Shown: positions 18,554 to 28,064, numbered from the stretch's first letter. The stretch is 56,053 bases of DNA from Shewanella hafniensis (GCF_019655335.1 NZ_BPFD01000023.1:1-56053); one strand, 5' to 3'. The notes: a model not told the origin generated them from the sequence alone. Numbers and translations: made by a program.

Positions 18554-19059
18554 AAATATCCTTGTTTTTTCAGCCTTATTATTTTCATTGTAGACAATAA
18601 GATAGCATTTTTGTCAATCAAAACTCCGTTATTGCTGATTTATGTCTTTAGGGATAGTTATCTGCAGCTAACAAAGCGCTGTGGCATTGCGAACAGGCTT
18701 AATCGGTTAAGTCTAACTAATTGTTACGCAATAAACTTATCCTAATACTGACTCGAAAATTTTGTGCTAAAGTAGCAAAGGTAATGTCAGCGGCGCCTTA
18801 CTGTACTATGGCACTTTGAGTGGTCTTGGAAAATCTATCTAACCTTGATGGTTTGACCTCTCCAGCCTTAAAAGGTGGCTATGATAGGGACGGTTTGATA
18901 GCTAAGATTGGCGCCAATTGAGATGTAGTGAATTGATGTTAAAAGTAAAATTTTATGATGTTTTACCGCTTGATTAACGCTTTCCCTTTGGGGCTAATTT
19001 GAGCATGCGTTTGGGGTCTTATGGTGTTTTTTGCCGTGGGTCGATTGAGCAGTAACTAG
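18554..19059. other. Divergent intergenic region, LonB-like / GGDEF-EAL
   Basis: A 506-base stretch without a gene. It must hold the promoters of both flanking genes. I looked for a c-di-GMP riboswitch ahead of the GGDEF-EAL gene and did not find its conserved core. No RNA gene or strong hairpin was seen. Confidence 0.5.
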
Positions 19060-21813
19060 GTGTTAGTTGGCAAGATGATGATAGATGTACCTATTTCGCA
19101 GCAAGATCTTGATAACTGGTTGAAAGATTTAAACTTGGTTGCCGAGATATCGAACAGTAAAGCGATATTAATAGCATGGAATGCTGCGGGTGAACTTAGC
19201 AGTATGTTAAGTTCAGATTCTGCGGCTGGCAGTGAAATCCAGGCACTACTCTGTCATTTAAGCAGCAATCACTCGGCGAAAACCCTACCTAATGCAACAT
19301 TATCAGCGGCGACATCATCAATAGCTACACAGTCAAAAGCTGTTTCTTCAAATACGACATCGACACTCTCCTCCAATACGTTTGAAACTTCCGTTGATGC
19401 TCAGTTAGCCCAAGAACAGTTGATTAGCCCAAACGAGTCGATTTCGGTATTACCGCGATTAGCTCACCATCAAATTACCTCGTCATTATCTGTGTCAGAG
19501 TTAACTGAGCTAGTCAGTCAGTCGCAATTGATCATAGATACTCGGCAGCACTCAGATTGGCGAAGTTGTAGCTCAATCGGCAGTGTGATTTGTTTGTCTC
19601 TCGCTTGGCCATCTGGGGCAAACTTTGGCTTTTTATGTTTTTATCACCATGAGGCTCAAGGCGTAGATTCGAAAACGCTGCGACTTGCCAAGCTTATCAG
19701 CGATAGCATTCAACACCGGCTAGGCGAGATATTAAGCCAACATAGTGCGGCAGAAGCATTAAGCCGAGGTGCGCCATCGAATATCGATACGGTCGACTTA
19801 CAAAGTTTTATCGATAGTTTTGAAGAACATATTTGGATGAAAAATGCCGCTGGTATTTACACTCTCTGTAATCGCAGCGTCGAAAAAGCGTGGGAAATGC
19901 CCCGCAGTGAGATTGTCGGTAAATCCGATGCCGAACTTTTTGGTGAGGATATTGCGAATATTTTTCTAGAGGGTGATAGGCTCGCTATCGAGTCTGGCAT
20001 GCCTATTATTGTCGCTGAGTGTTTAGATGGCGGTGAAACTAAAAATCATCTTTGGTTAGAAACGCTTAAACTCCCAACCTTAAATCCCCACGGTGAATTT
20101 GTGGGCGTTATCGGTATGACTCGCAATATTTCTAAGCATAAAGCGGTTGAAGAGCAGCTAACATTGGCGACCAATGTGTTTAAAAACTCGGTCGAAGGTG
20201 TGGTTGTGACCGACAGGCACGGCAATATTACCGACGTTAACGGCGCCTTTTTTGAGATCACAGGTTATGTTAGGGATGAGCTGATCGGTCAGAATCCACG
20301 GATTTTTAGCTCGGGTCGCCATGATAAAGCATTCTTCGACAAACTGTGGAATGCCCTGTTGGCAAACGGTAAGTGGAATGGTGAAATCTGGAATCGGCGT
20401 AAAAACGGCACTATTTTCCCGCAAAATATCACCATAAGTACGATTTATGACGAAGTCGGTGATGTGCGTTATTTTGTCGCGGTATTTGCCGATATTTCTG
20501 CCCAGAAAGAGAATGAAGCGCAGCTTACGCACTTAGCCTATTTCGACCCGCTAACGCATTTGCCTAATCGCATGAAGTTTATGATGCAGCTCAAACAAGA
20601 AGTGCGACAAGCTAAGCGGCTGAATTTGCAGTTAGCGACTGTGATGATTGATGTCGATTTGTTTAAGCATATCAACGACAGTTTTGGCCATAGCATAGGT
20701 GATGAAATGCTGGTCGAGCTTGCCAAGCGTTTACGTAGCCAAGTAGGCGATCAAGATGTGTTATCACGTATTGGTGGCGATGAGTTTGTGGCGTTAATTT
20801 CGGGGATTGATAATAGCGAAGATGCCACGGTTGCCATTCATCAATTGCGGCAAGTGTTTGAACAACCGTTTATTGTGAGCACAGGCGACCACTTGCGTTT
20901 GACCGCGAGCATGGGCGTGTCTTTGTATCCAAGTGATGGAACCGATGCTGACACTTTACTGCGTAACGCCGATGCGGCCATGTATCGCGCCAAAAATGAT
21001 GGCCGCAATAATTACGCTTTTTATACTGAGTCCTTAACGCAGCAATCTTTTGAACATCTTAAGCTGCAAAGTGCCCTCTATGGTGCGATTGAGCAAAATG
21101 CCTTGTACTTGATGTACCAGCCAAAACTCGACTTAGTGACTCGAAAAACCGTGGGATTTGAAGCGCTGCTGCGTTGGCATGATCCTCAACTGGGTTTAAT
21201 TTCGCCCGCGGTATTTATACCCGTGGCGGAAAAAATTGGTCTTATCCATGAGATAGGTTTATGGGTGTTAGAAACCGCCTGTCGTCAGGGCATACGTTGG
21301 CTTAGTGAAGGCAAACACTTTGGCCGCATTGCGGTGAACGTAGCCGGACAGCAGTTACAGCGCAGCTCCTTTGTGGATGATGTAAAACGTGTCTTAGCTG
21401 AAACGGGCTTGCCCGCCAAACACTTAGAGCTTGAAGTGACCGAAAGTGTGATGATGCAAAATCCCGATCTTGCAATCCGTGACTTAAAGCGACTTGGCGA
21501 TTTGGGCATCGAATTATCGGTCGATGACTTTGGCACTGGTTATTCATCGCTGAATTATTTGAAAAAACTGCCCATCCATAAACTGAAGATTGACCAATCC
21601 TTCGTGCGGGATATTCCCTTCGATACTAACAATACCGCGATTGCTAAGGCCGTGATTGCACTTGGACATGCGTTGAAGCTCGACATTATCGCCGAAGGAG
21701 TGGAAACCAAAGAACAAGCCGATTTTCTGCAACAAAATCAGTGCGATCAAGCCCAAGGTTATCTCTTTAGCCGTCCGCAACTACCAGAAGATCTCGACGC
21801 ATTTCTATCGTGA
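19060..21813 (+). CDS. PAS-PAS-GGDEF-EAL c-di-GMP turnover protein
   Basis: A 917-residue protein with no membrane segment. The N-terminal 220 residues include a Ser/Thr-rich stretch (about 75-120) and a GAF-like region. Two PAS domains follow (about 250-365 and 370-490), the second with DRHGNITDVNGAFFEITGY. The GGDEF domain has an intact GGDEF at about 572, but the inhibitory-site position reads GDQD, so RxxD is absent. The EAL domain has EALLRWH (about 701), VTESVMM and DDFGTGYSSL, all consistent with an active phosphodiesterase. It could make or break c-di-GMP; PAS input probably sets the balance. The GTG start at 19060 is uncertain; ATG codons at 19075 and 19078 are alternatives. Confidence 0.92.
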   Translation: MLVGKMMIDVPISQQDLDNWLKDLNLVAEISNSKAILIAWNAAGELSSMLSSDSAAGSEIQALLCHLSSNHSAKTLPNATLSAATSSIATQSKAVSSNTTSTLSSNTFETSVDAQLAQEQLISPNESISVLPRLAHHQITSSLSVSELTELVSQSQLIIDTRQHSDWRSCSSIGSVICLSLAWPSGANFGFLCFYHHEAQGVDSKTLRLAKLISDSIQHRLGEILSQHSAAEALSRGAPSNIDTVDLQSFIDSFEEHIWMKNAAGIYTLCNRSVEKAWEMPRSEIVGKSDAELFGEDIANIFLEGDRLAIESGMPIIVAECLDGGETKNHLWLETLKLPTLNPHGEFVGVIGMTRNISKHKAVEEQLTLATNVFKNSVEGVVVTDRHGNITDVNGAFFEITGYVRDELIGQNPRIFSSGRHDKAFFDKLWNALLANGKWNGEIWNRRKNGTIFPQNITISTIYDEVGDVRYFVAVFADISAQKENEAQLTHLAYFDPLTHLPNRMKFMMQLKQEVRQAKRLNLQLATVMIDVDLFKHINDSFGHSIGDEMLVELAKRLRSQVGDQDVLSRIGGDEFVALISGIDNSEDATVAIHQLRQVFEQPFIVSTGDHLRLTASMGVSLYPSDGTDADTLLRNADAAMYRAKNDGRNNYAFYTESLTQQSFEHLKLQSALYGAIEQNALYLMYQPKLDLVTRKTVGFEALLRWHDPQLGLISPAVFIPVAEKIGLIHEIGLWVLETACRQGIRWLSEGKHFGRIAVNVAGQQLQRSSFVDDVKRVLAETGLPAKHLELEVTESVMMQNPDLAIRDLKRLGDLGIELSVDDFGTGYSSLNYLKKLPIHKLKIDQSFVRDIPFDTNNTAIAKAVIALGHALKLDIIAEGVETKEQADFLQQNQCDQAQGYLFSRPQLPEDLDAFLS

Positions 21814-21965
21814 TGTTGGCGTATTGCGAGTCTGATTGTAAGTCTGACTCATACTGGGGTTGATTTAGTTTCGCCCGATAGAACCACAGGGCTAGCGCTA
21901 TGGCGCTAGTCGCTTGGGTTTGTGTCTGCTAAAATTCTGGCCATTATTTTCAGTGGTTAACCGCA

Positions 21966-23201
21966 ATGTCCTTTAGTGCCTTATCCTTAAACTCCACCTT
22001 AGTGAATACCTTAGCGAGTCTTGGCTATGAGTCGCCAACGCCCATCCAGCTAGAAGCGATCCCTGCCATCTTGACCAAACGGGATGTGATGGCTGGCGCC
22101 CAAACGGGTACAGGCAAAACCGCGGCGTTCGCCTTGCCCATCTTGCATCATTTGTTGGCACTCAGCCCCGCGCAAGAGTTAACAGCGGCAAGACCCGTAC
22201 GCGCATTGGTTTTAGTGCCGACACGTGAACTGGCGGTGCAGGTACAGCAGAGTTTTGTTAAGTACGCTAAAGGGACTGATATTCGTATCGGCATCGCCTA
22301 CGGCGGCGTGAGTATCGATGCGCAGGTCGCTGTGTTTAATGCAGGGATTGATGTGTTAATTGCTACGCCGGGCCGTTTACTCGACCACCTCAGACAAGGT
22401 GCATTGAGTTTTAAGCAATTGAGCGTGCTTGTGTTTGATGAAGCCGACCGTATGCTCGACATGGGTTTTATGGATGAAATTCAAGCCGTGATCAAGCAAG
22501 TGCCGAGTGACAGACAAACGCTGTTATTTTCTGCCACCTTAGATGCCGCCATCTTCAGCTTAAGTAAAACCTTACTGCGCGATCCAAAGTTGATTGAAGT
22601 TGCCAAGCGCAACACGACCGCTGCCGAAATTGAGCAAGTGGTTTATGCCGTCGACGCCGACCGTAAAACCGAACTCGTCAGCCATTTGGTACGCAGTAAA
22701 AACTGGCATCAAGTGCTGATTTTTAGCCGCACTAAGCAAGGTGTCGATAAATTGGTTCAGCAACTCAATAAAGCCGATATCAGTACTCAGGCGTTTCACG
22801 GTGACTTATCCCAAGGTGCGCGCGAGAAAGTCTTGCAGGAATTTAAACAAGGCAAGATTCAAGTGCTAGTGGCCACGGATGTTGCTGCCCGAGGCCTAGA
22901 TATCGTTGAGCTCAAGTATGTGATTAACTTTGAGCTGCCTTTTATCGCGCAGGATTATATTCATCGTATTGGCCGCACAGGCCGAGCGGGCAGTGCAGGG
23001 CTTGCCATCACCCTTTTTAGCCAAGAGGATGCTCTATTACTGGAAGAAGTCGAAGTCGTATTGGACAAGCGTTTACCACAACAATGGTTACCCGGTTTTG
23101 AACCCGATTTTAATAAAATGGACACCGAACCAAGGCGTAACGGCAAAGCGGCCCAAAAACAACGTGCCAAAAAGCGCGCTCTGGGCGGTAAGAAGCGTTA
23201 A
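21966..23201 (+). CDS. rhlE: DEAD-box RNA helicase, RhlE-like
   Basis: A 411-residue helicase with the full set of motifs: the Q motif before GYESPTPIQ, motif I AQTGTGKT, Ia PTREL, Ib TPGR, II DEAD, III SAT, V ARGLDI and VI HRIGRTGRAG. The C-terminal tail is short, basic and rich in Lys and Arg (KAAQKQRAKKRALGGKKR), as in RhlE-type proteins, and probably binds RNA. Several DEAD-box paralogues exist in such genomes, so the symbol is a subgroup assignment. It is expected to act in rRNA maturation or mRNA decay, often under cold stress. Confidence 0.92.
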   Translation: MSFSALSLNSTLVNTLASLGYESPTPIQLEAIPAILTKRDVMAGAQTGTGKTAAFALPILHHLLALSPAQELTAARPVRALVLVPTRELAVQVQQSFVKYAKGTDIRIGIAYGGVSIDAQVAVFNAGIDVLIATPGRLLDHLRQGALSFKQLSVLVFDEADRMLDMGFMDEIQAVIKQVPSDRQTLLFSATLDAAIFSLSKTLLRDPKLIEVAKRNTTAAEIEQVVYAVDADRKTELVSHLVRSKNWHQVLIFSRTKQGVDKLVQQLNKADISTQAFHGDLSQGAREKVLQEFKQGKIQVLVATDVAARGLDIVELKYVINFELPFIAQDYIHRIGRTGRAGSAGLAITLFSQEDALLLEEVEVVLDKRLPQQWLPGFEPDFNKMDTEPRRNGKAAQKQRAKKRALGGKKR

Positions 23202-23308
23202 TTTTTTATAGGAGTTTGTGTAGCGGTGTAAAGTTAATCATGTTTATCGTTTCACCGTCAGTTAGCGTTTTAATATGATTCGGCCTTTTTGAATTTTTTG
23301 GATGTTGT

Positions 23309-23821
23309 ATGAAGCGATTGATGCTGTTTTTGGTTTTTATCTTGTCTATTCCTTCCGTGATCATCGCTGCATTTGTCTTTGAGGACATAGGAGGACATAT
23401 TTTATTCTCTTGGTTCTCATTTACCCTTGGTCTCATCGGGATTGGTGGAATATTGAGATTTAGAGAGGATCAATTTTTAACATACGATATCGTTGAAGGG
23501 ACTATTATTTCACTGGATGAAAATACCAGATACAGCCCAGAACATGAGCACTTCAGGTACCAACAAATTTTCATTAATCCGGTTGTAGAATATTTTTGGC
23601 AAGGAAAGCGTTATACAAGAGGAACTCTGATTAATTATGACGAACAAGCTTACACTCGGTTTGGACCTCAAATCGGTGACAAGATCAGTTTATGTGTTCC
23701 AATCAATTGCCCTGAAGAAGCGATTGAAAACAAATTCCTATCTAGATATATACATTTAATCATTGGTTTAATTTCTATTTCGATTTCAATCGCACTTGCT
23801 GTATTACTCTTCTCGTACTGA
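23309..23821 (+). CDS. DUF3592 family membrane protein
   Basis: A 170-residue protein with two hydrophobic segments at the N-terminus (about residues 4-25 and 33-50), a soluble middle containing PVVEYFWQGKRYTRGT and the C-terminal membrane segment (about 145-168). This is the layout of DUF3592 proteins, whose middle domain is a small beta fold. The function is unknown. Its base composition is more AT-rich than the helicase gene upstream, and it lies about 250 bases from the island boundary. Confidence 0.75.
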   Translation: MKRLMLFLVFILSIPSVIIAAFVFEDIGGHILFSWFSFTLGLIGIGGILRFREDQFLTYDIVEGTIISLDENTRYSPEHEHFRYQQIFINPVVEYFWQGKRYTRGTLINYDEQAYTRFGPQIGDKISLCVPINCPEEAIENKFLSRYIHLIIGLISISISIALAVLLFSY

Positions 23822-23848
23822 TTTTTGCCGTTTTCATAGGTTTTAGTG

Positions 23849-23983
23849 ATGGCGGAGCCAATCGTTAGCAACAATGCGTATGTTTTAGATGGTCAAGTCC
23901 AAGCAGGTGATCTGAGTTATATATCTCATTCTCAAACTACCCAAGCTAGAAAATCTCAAACCATCCGAGCTAGCAAAGCTTAA
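23849..23983 (+). CDS. Doubtful small ORF, 44 aa
   Basis: An ATG-initiated frame of 44 codons starting MAEPIVSNNAYVLDG, 27 bases downstream of the DUF3592 gene. The ribosome binding site (ATAGG) is weak and the C-terminal part is a low-complexity Ser/Thr/Gln/Arg stretch. It may be real or chance. Confidence 0.2.
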   Translation: MAEPIVSNNAYVLDGQVQAGDLSYISHSQTTQARKSQTIRASKA

Positions 23984-24023
23984 TTGTGGAAATAAAATCT
24001 CAAATTGCGTTCCATGAACAGAG

Positions 24024-24059
24024 CAAACAAAAAGGGCTTAACCTTGCGGTTAAGCCCTT
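24024..24059 (-). terminator. Displaced original terminator of ssrA
   Basis: A perfect 12-bp stem (24032-24043 with 24048-24059) with a 4-base loop, followed on the minus strand by TTTTTGTTTG. It lies 9 bases beyond the left copy of the ssrA 3' end, in the same orientation as ssrA. Before the island inserted it would have been directly downstream of ssrA, so it was probably the native ssrA terminator (inference). Confidence 0.75.
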
Positions 24060-24068
24060 CTGGTAAAA

Positions 24069-24082
24069 TTGGTGGGGCGGCG
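24069..24082. other. attL core
   Basis: TTGGTGGGGCGGCG matches the end of ssrA on the plus strand (TTGGTGGAGGCGGCG at 45083) except for one missing A. A strand exchange within the shared TTGGTGG would explain why each copy keeps its own right-hand flank. Confidence 0.8.
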
Positions 24083-24144
24083 TCATCTGAATTGATAGGT
24101 TATGCATTTGAAATTTAATGTTTTGTTTTAGTTCAGTCTCTATT

Positions 24145-24170
24145 GATGTTACATCTAGTGTTACTAAAAT
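24145..24170 (+). repeat. Left arm-type repeat pair
   Basis: TGTTACATC (24147) and TGTTACTAAAA (24159) are spaced 12 bases apart, start to start. The same pair with the same spacing occurs at the right end (44942 and 44954). They are probable arm-type binding sites for the island integrase or its directionality factor. Confidence 0.6.
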
Positions 24171-24210
24171 CAATAGCTAGCGTTTGTTAGTTTGTAGCCA
24201 TTCGCATTTG

Positions 24211-24230
24211 TACCCACCGATATACCCACC
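24211..24230 (+). repeat. TACCCACC direct repeat pair
   Basis: Two copies of TACCCACC (24211-24218 and 24223-24230), 12 bases apart start to start, matching the 12-base period of the neighbouring TGTTAC pair. This may be a second protein-binding array at the left island end. Confidence 0.45.
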
Positions 24231-24289
24231 ATTTAAAAATGGCTAGGGTGAATTCCTAGATTAGCCGTTTGGGAATGAAATAAGCCAAA

Positions 24290-25009
24290 TTACTGTTGAT
24301 CCTTAACTTTTGTATCATCAACTTTATTTGCATTTAGTTTGTTGAGTTTTTCCGTTAGCTGTCGGTAATTTTTTTGTTCATCTTTACTGAAAAGGGTAGA
24401 TGTTCTTTCAATGAGATCAAGTAACTCGCTGCAGCATACGTGTAAATCATTGAAATTATTAGATAATGTATCAATTTGCTGATTTTTTTCTGCAATGCTT
24501 TTCTGGAGCATAAGATAACTATCAATTGGTGGTGTTTTTAGCGCTTGTTTGGCGGCTTTTGCTGCATCCCTTTTTTCCTTTTCGATGCTTTTTGCGATCT
24601 CTTTTTGTTCTATTAAATTTTGGAAGTTTTTGTCAATCAGGTTTTCTAGGGCTTGATTCAGTGGCAATTTCACCTTGACTGCCAATTCTCGAAGTTGAGA
24701 ATGATGCTTCGTAGAAATTGGGTAGGTAATTGATACTTTACCATTTTTCTTGTTTTCCTTTCTCTGAATGACACTCCGCCAAGCATCCTTCATATTGCGG
24801 ACCAATAATAACTCATTGCCATAATGCTCTTTGTACTGCCCAAGTCCAATTTCGAACGAGACTTTATCGAGTGAATTGTATACTCCCGAGGCTGAAGCAA
24901 CTGGATAGGGAAGTATTATTTTCTTTTCTAAAAAGTAATCCTCAGCCCACCTGACCATATCCACGTTCTTGAAGTCTATCCAATCGAATGGACCTTTAGT
25001 CTGAGCCAT
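24290..25009 (-). CDS. Island hypothetical protein with coiled coil
   Basis: A 239-residue protein I cannot assign. The N-terminal 110 residues look globular. The middle (about residues 95-135, ITYPISTKHHSQLRELAVK then LNQALENLIDK) resembles a ribbon-helix-helix DNA-binding unit with a preceding strand. The C-terminal 100 residues are strongly helical and charged (KEKRDAAKAAKQAL), predicted coiled coil. A clear ribosome binding site (AAGAGG) precedes the ATG. It is divergent from the winged-helix gene, across a repeat-rich promoter region that it might bind. The gene is AT-rich compared with the chromosomal genes. Confidence 0.7.
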   Translation of the reverse strand: MAQTKGPFDWIDFKNVDMVRWAEDYFLEKKIILPYPVASASGVYNSLDKVSFEIGLGQYKEHYGNELLLVRNMKDAWRSVIQRKENKKNGKVSITYPISTKHHSQLRELAVKVKLPLNQALENLIDKNFQNLIEQKEIAKSIEKEKRDAAKAAKQALKTPPIDSYLMLQKSIAEKNQQIDTLSNNFNDLHVCCSELLDLIERTSTLFSKDEQKNYRQLTEKLNKLNANKVDDTKVKDQQ

Positions 25010-25078
25010 AGATTACCTCTTATAAAACGTCAATTTAGATTATGAAGTCATAACAGTAGCTTTTTCTAATAAACATTA

Positions 25079-25174
25079 CTTAGTTTAGTACTCAAACCTT
25101 TACTTAATTTGATAACTAAATCATGCTACTTTGTCAATGTCTTAATTGATTGCTTAATTGCGTGACTTAGTCAC
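25079..25174. repeat. Iterated CTTAATT boxes in a divergent promoter
   Basis: Five boxes of the form CTTA(A/G)T(T/C) start at 25079, 25103, 25141, 25153 and 25166. The last is part of a perfect palindrome GTGAC-TTA-GTCAC (25162-25174). The array lies between two divergent island genes encoding probable DNA-binding proteins, so it is a candidate operator array or iteron-like region. Confidence 0.45.
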
Positions 25175-25241
25175 ATACTCTGTTTAATAGGTACTTTTTA
25201 CGCTACTAAAGTCAGTTTTTGTTTAAGTTAACGAGGTGAAA

Positions 25242-26555
25242 ATGTACCTAAATGCCATCAGTATTGAATTATCTTTACCTAAAGAAAACCACCTCGTACA
25301 AGGTGGTTATTTAGGACGTCTTATTGCAAAACCTGAACTGAAATTCTTTTTTATTCGACTGATATATCAATATGGTATCGATGAAATTAGTGGCGTTAGT
25401 ATTGAGGCGTTAGCTAAGGCTTTAGGTGTTTCTAAGAACACTTTCGTTGATGGAATGACGTTGTTATGCCGGATTGGCTTTTATCGAAAATCGTTGAGTA
25501 AGGCTAAAAGTTCTTCAGGGAAAGGACGCCCAGCTTGCGTGTATAGCCCAACTGATAAACTCAATGAAAAGCTGCAGCGAGAAGATTTAGAATGTTACTG
25601 GAAGGTATTGATTCAGGATTTATTGGTTGATTGTGGCGACACTCAAGAAGGCCTGCGACATCCATTAAAATTAGCTAATCGATTACTACTTATTACTTTT
25701 TTAATGCATGCCGATGAGTTTGGTGAAGTGCGTACGCTTGGATATGCACAGTTGTATAAACTTACTGGTATGTCCAAGCAACAGCTGGCCTCACAGCGGA
25801 AAAACTTAATCAGCCTTGGCTACATAAATCACTACCAGCCAGGTACACCAGAGATAACCAAGAAAAGAAGACCACAAAGTAAGAGTTGCTACTTCATAAA
25901 TACCAGCCTTACAAAATATCCTCCGATTGGCGCTAAACCCGCACGTCCCATTGCCTTGGTGAATCAATGGGAGTTGAATCTATACATGCTGTTACAAGCT
26001 GCGGCAGACACTGAAATGACTAAAGAGGACTTTAATGGCGATATAATTCTCGCTGAACATAAGCGTGTTGAAGCACAAAAACGATTCAGTGCCATTGTAA
26101 ATCTTGAAAATGCGTGGAAGTGTTCTAGGTATTTCTATGAAAAATTTAATACAAGACATGGGTTTAAAACTCTAGACTTGCAAGTGATTTCATACGCATC
26201 TTTAATGCTAACCAAACATTGGGATCTGTTTTCAAGAAAAAATCTGCATTACAGTGAGCTTACGATTGTGTCTAGCCTTGAGCGGCAGGTGTATGATTAT
26301 TTCTTACGAGAAGAGATGATGCTGGAAAGCTTTTTACTCAAAAATGTGCAGCTAAGTGCAGAGGAATTGGCAAAAATAATTTCTGACACGCTTATGAGCA
26401 TCAGCTTTGGATTAGCAAAATTTGTTTATCGAGAATTGACTGAATTTGTAGAACACAAACCTACAGACATTATTTGCAACCTAACTATTTGTCCCATGAT
26501 GTATATTTCTCCAACCAGGCACATGCCAATCAATGTGCTACTTACTGAGAAATAG
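25242..26555 (+). CDS. Winged-helix-type hypothetical protein (possible replication initiator)
   Basis: I start it at the ATG at 25242 (437 residues), placed just after GAGGTG. No named family was recognised. Two helix-turn-helix-like units are visible: SIEALAKALGVSKNTFVDGM (about residues 54-73) and a second around YAQLYKLTGMSKQQLASQRK (about 170-189), each followed by basic or Gly-rich linkers (SSGKGRP and KKRRPQSK). The rest is helical. Paired winged helices with basic linkers recall plasmid-type replication initiators, which would suit an island with an iterated promoter region, but this is inference. It could equally be a regulator. Confidence 0.6.
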   Translation: MYLNAISIELSLPKENHLVQGGYLGRLIAKPELKFFFIRLIYQYGIDEISGVSIEALAKALGVSKNTFVDGMTLLCRIGFYRKSLSKAKSSSGKGRPACVYSPTDKLNEKLQREDLECYWKVLIQDLLVDCGDTQEGLRHPLKLANRLLLITFLMHADEFGEVRTLGYAQLYKLTGMSKQQLASQRKNLISLGYINHYQPGTPEITKKRRPQSKSCYFINTSLTKYPPIGAKPARPIALVNQWELNLYMLLQAAADTEMTKEDFNGDIILAEHKRVEAQKRFSAIVNLENAWKCSRYFYEKFNTRHGFKTLDLQVISYASLMLTKHWDLFSRKNLHYSELTIVSSLERQVYDYFLREEMMLESFLLKNVQLSAEELAKIISDTLMSISFGLAKFVYRELTEFVEHKPTDIICNLTICPMMYISPTRHMPINVLLTEK

Positions 26556-26886
26556 CAAGCAAACGAGAGATCTCAATGATTTAATTGTCGAGCGATGTGA
26601 GATCTTATCGCCCTTGTTTGCCCGATCTGCTGATCAATGATTGGCGGGGATTTCAGTTATTGCGATTGTCTGTTTGTTAATACTACAGTCCTGTAGTCAT
26701 ACCTACTACTCAATAGTATCCACTCGACCAGTATCTCTACCACTACCTTACCCATGAACATACAGAGTTAGCTGCCATCATAGGCGAGCTAACTTTTGCA
26801 ATTGATATCAATCACTTTTTGGCTTTTGAGTTATAAATTACACAGACCCCATACGTTATGTAACTTAACCAATATGGGAAATCAAC
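26556..26886. other. Intergenic region with short palindrome
   Basis: 331 bases without a gene. The clearest structure is ACTACAG-TC-CTGTAGT (26682-26697), a perfect 7-bp inverted repeat that could be an operator for the downstream gene. Nothing else is evident. Confidence 0.5.
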
Positions 26887-27555
26887 ATGTCAAAACGTCA
26901 CACCTCAAACACTAACCTTACCGTCATCAGCAATGGCCAATACCAAGGCCTCAAAGTTTATCCTAGGCCACTAAGCGCTGAATACTTAAGCGCCATTCTA
27001 CAGACCTTACAGGCTGCTATGAATGAGCACCCTCGTACCTTCATGGTGCGGTTTGATTTACATCTACCACAGCTTAACTTTCGCGACTCACCTGTAGTTT
27101 ATGATTCAACGGTGATCAGCAAGTTCTTTAAATCTCTGGATGCCAAAATCCAGCATGATAGGTTAATCAAGGGCCGTGAGGGTAAGCGGGTGCATCCTTC
27201 TACTCAGCGTATTATTTGGGCAAAGGAGCGAGCCGATGCAGATACGGACCATTACCATATCGCTATCTTCCTCAATAATGATGCCTATAACCATCTCGGT
27301 AATTACAATCGAAGTGGACAAAACCTGAGTACTAAGATTGTTGAAGCCTGGGCCAGTGCCTTGGGATTAGATGATTACAGTACGCGGCATTTAGTGCATT
27401 TCCCTGAGGATACGCCAGTTTACTATCTCAATCGTAACGCACCGAATTATCCTCAGACCTTTGCGAGTGCTTTCTTCCGCTTGAGCTATCTGGCCAAGTT
27501 AGAGACTAAGCATTATGGCGATAGAACACGTTCATTCGGTTGTAGCCGTATTTAA
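26887..27555 (+). CDS. Inovirus Gp2-like (YagK/YfjJ C-terminal domain) protein
   Basis: A 222-residue protein of the inovirus Gp2 / YagK-YfjJ family. Family features are TFMVRFDLHLPQ near residues 51-62, IIWAKERADADTDHYHIAIFLNNDAY in the centre (with the HYHI strand of a Rep-like HUH-type fold) and the C-terminal FRLSYLAKLETKHYGDRTRSFGCSR. Such proteins occur in filamentous phages and in many P4-like satellite islands. A replication-related role is plausible from the fold, but is not established. The start follows a purine-poor leader, so expression may be weak or regulated. Confidence 0.8.
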   Translation: MSKRHTSNTNLTVISNGQYQGLKVYPRPLSAEYLSAILQTLQAAMNEHPRTFMVRFDLHLPQLNFRDSPVVYDSTVISKFFKSLDAKIQHDRLIKGREGKRVHPSTQRIIWAKERADADTDHYHIAIFLNNDAYNHLGNYNRSGQNLSTKIVEAWASALGLDDYSTRHLVHFPEDTPVYYLNRNAPNYPQTFASAFFRLSYLAKLETKHYGDRTRSFGCSRI

Positions 27556-27746
27556 GCGTGGTGACAGAGTGATTGGCTTAATTAGCGCTAAGTGCGGTTG
27601 CTAGTGGGGTGAGTTAAAATAAGGGAGTAAAGGGCAAGGGATTAAGGTCCCTTGCTTTTGCGCTCATAGTAGAGCAGTAGCGATATTCACAATGGCAGAC
27701 TTGATGACATAGTCCATTGGGGCAATCCGTCACTGATTCAGCCGTT

Positions 27747-28064
27747 TCAGTAACCGGCTTCTTTTTGGTGGCGGATACACAACACGGTCAATCGTTCGCC
27801 GCCATTATACTGGTACATTGCCAAATAACCTGTGTCACCAAAGTCAATCAGCAGTTCCCTAAAGCTAAAGTCATTGTCATCGATAGGCCGACCAATGTCT
27901 GGATAGCTTTCCAGTTTTCTAATGGTATTGATTATGGCGCTGGCAGCCCGTTGTGCGGCAGGGGGATTTTTACTGCGAAGAAACTCACGTAAGCGTTCTA
28001 AATCACGTAATGCTGTGGCAGTGAAAATATTTGTGGCATGTAGGGGCAGCCTTTTCATTTTCAC
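27747..28064 (-). CDS. RelE/ParE-family toxin
   Basis: A 105-residue protein of the ParE/RelE toxin fold. It begins LPLHATNIFTATALRDLERLREFL, a helix with the family's paired positions, has the loop SYPDIGRPIDDND and ends with the strand pair GYLAMYQYNGGERLTVLCIRHQKEAGY, typical of ParE (R-H-x-x-E near the C-terminus). The start could also be Met3 at 28058. It overlaps the 3' end of the antitoxin gene by 62 bases. ParE-type toxins usually poison gyrase, though the target is not certain from sequence. Confidence 0.85.
   Translation of the reverse strand: MKMKRLPLHATNIFTATALRDLERLREFLRSKNPPAAQRAASAIINTIRKLESYPDIGRPIDDNDFSFRELLIDFGDTGYLAMYQYNGGERLTVLCIRHQKEAGY

Larger units (their letters stand above)
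23822..24289. other. Junction region around the left island end
   Basis: 468 bases with no firm gene. In order it holds a doubtful small reading frame (23849-23983), a strong minus-strand terminator (24024-24059), the left att core (24069-24082), a pair of TGTTAC repeats (24145-24170) and a pair of TACCCACC repeats (24211-24230). Confidence 0.7.

Noticed and set aside
18554..19059. A possible c-di-GMP riboswitch ahead of the GGDEF-EAL gene
   Set aside because: I looked for the conserved core and flanking stems of the GEMM motif and did not find them.
22572..23436. Minus-strand frames within the helicase and after it
   Set aside because: They are antisense shadows of the helicase and DUF3592 genes without independent support.
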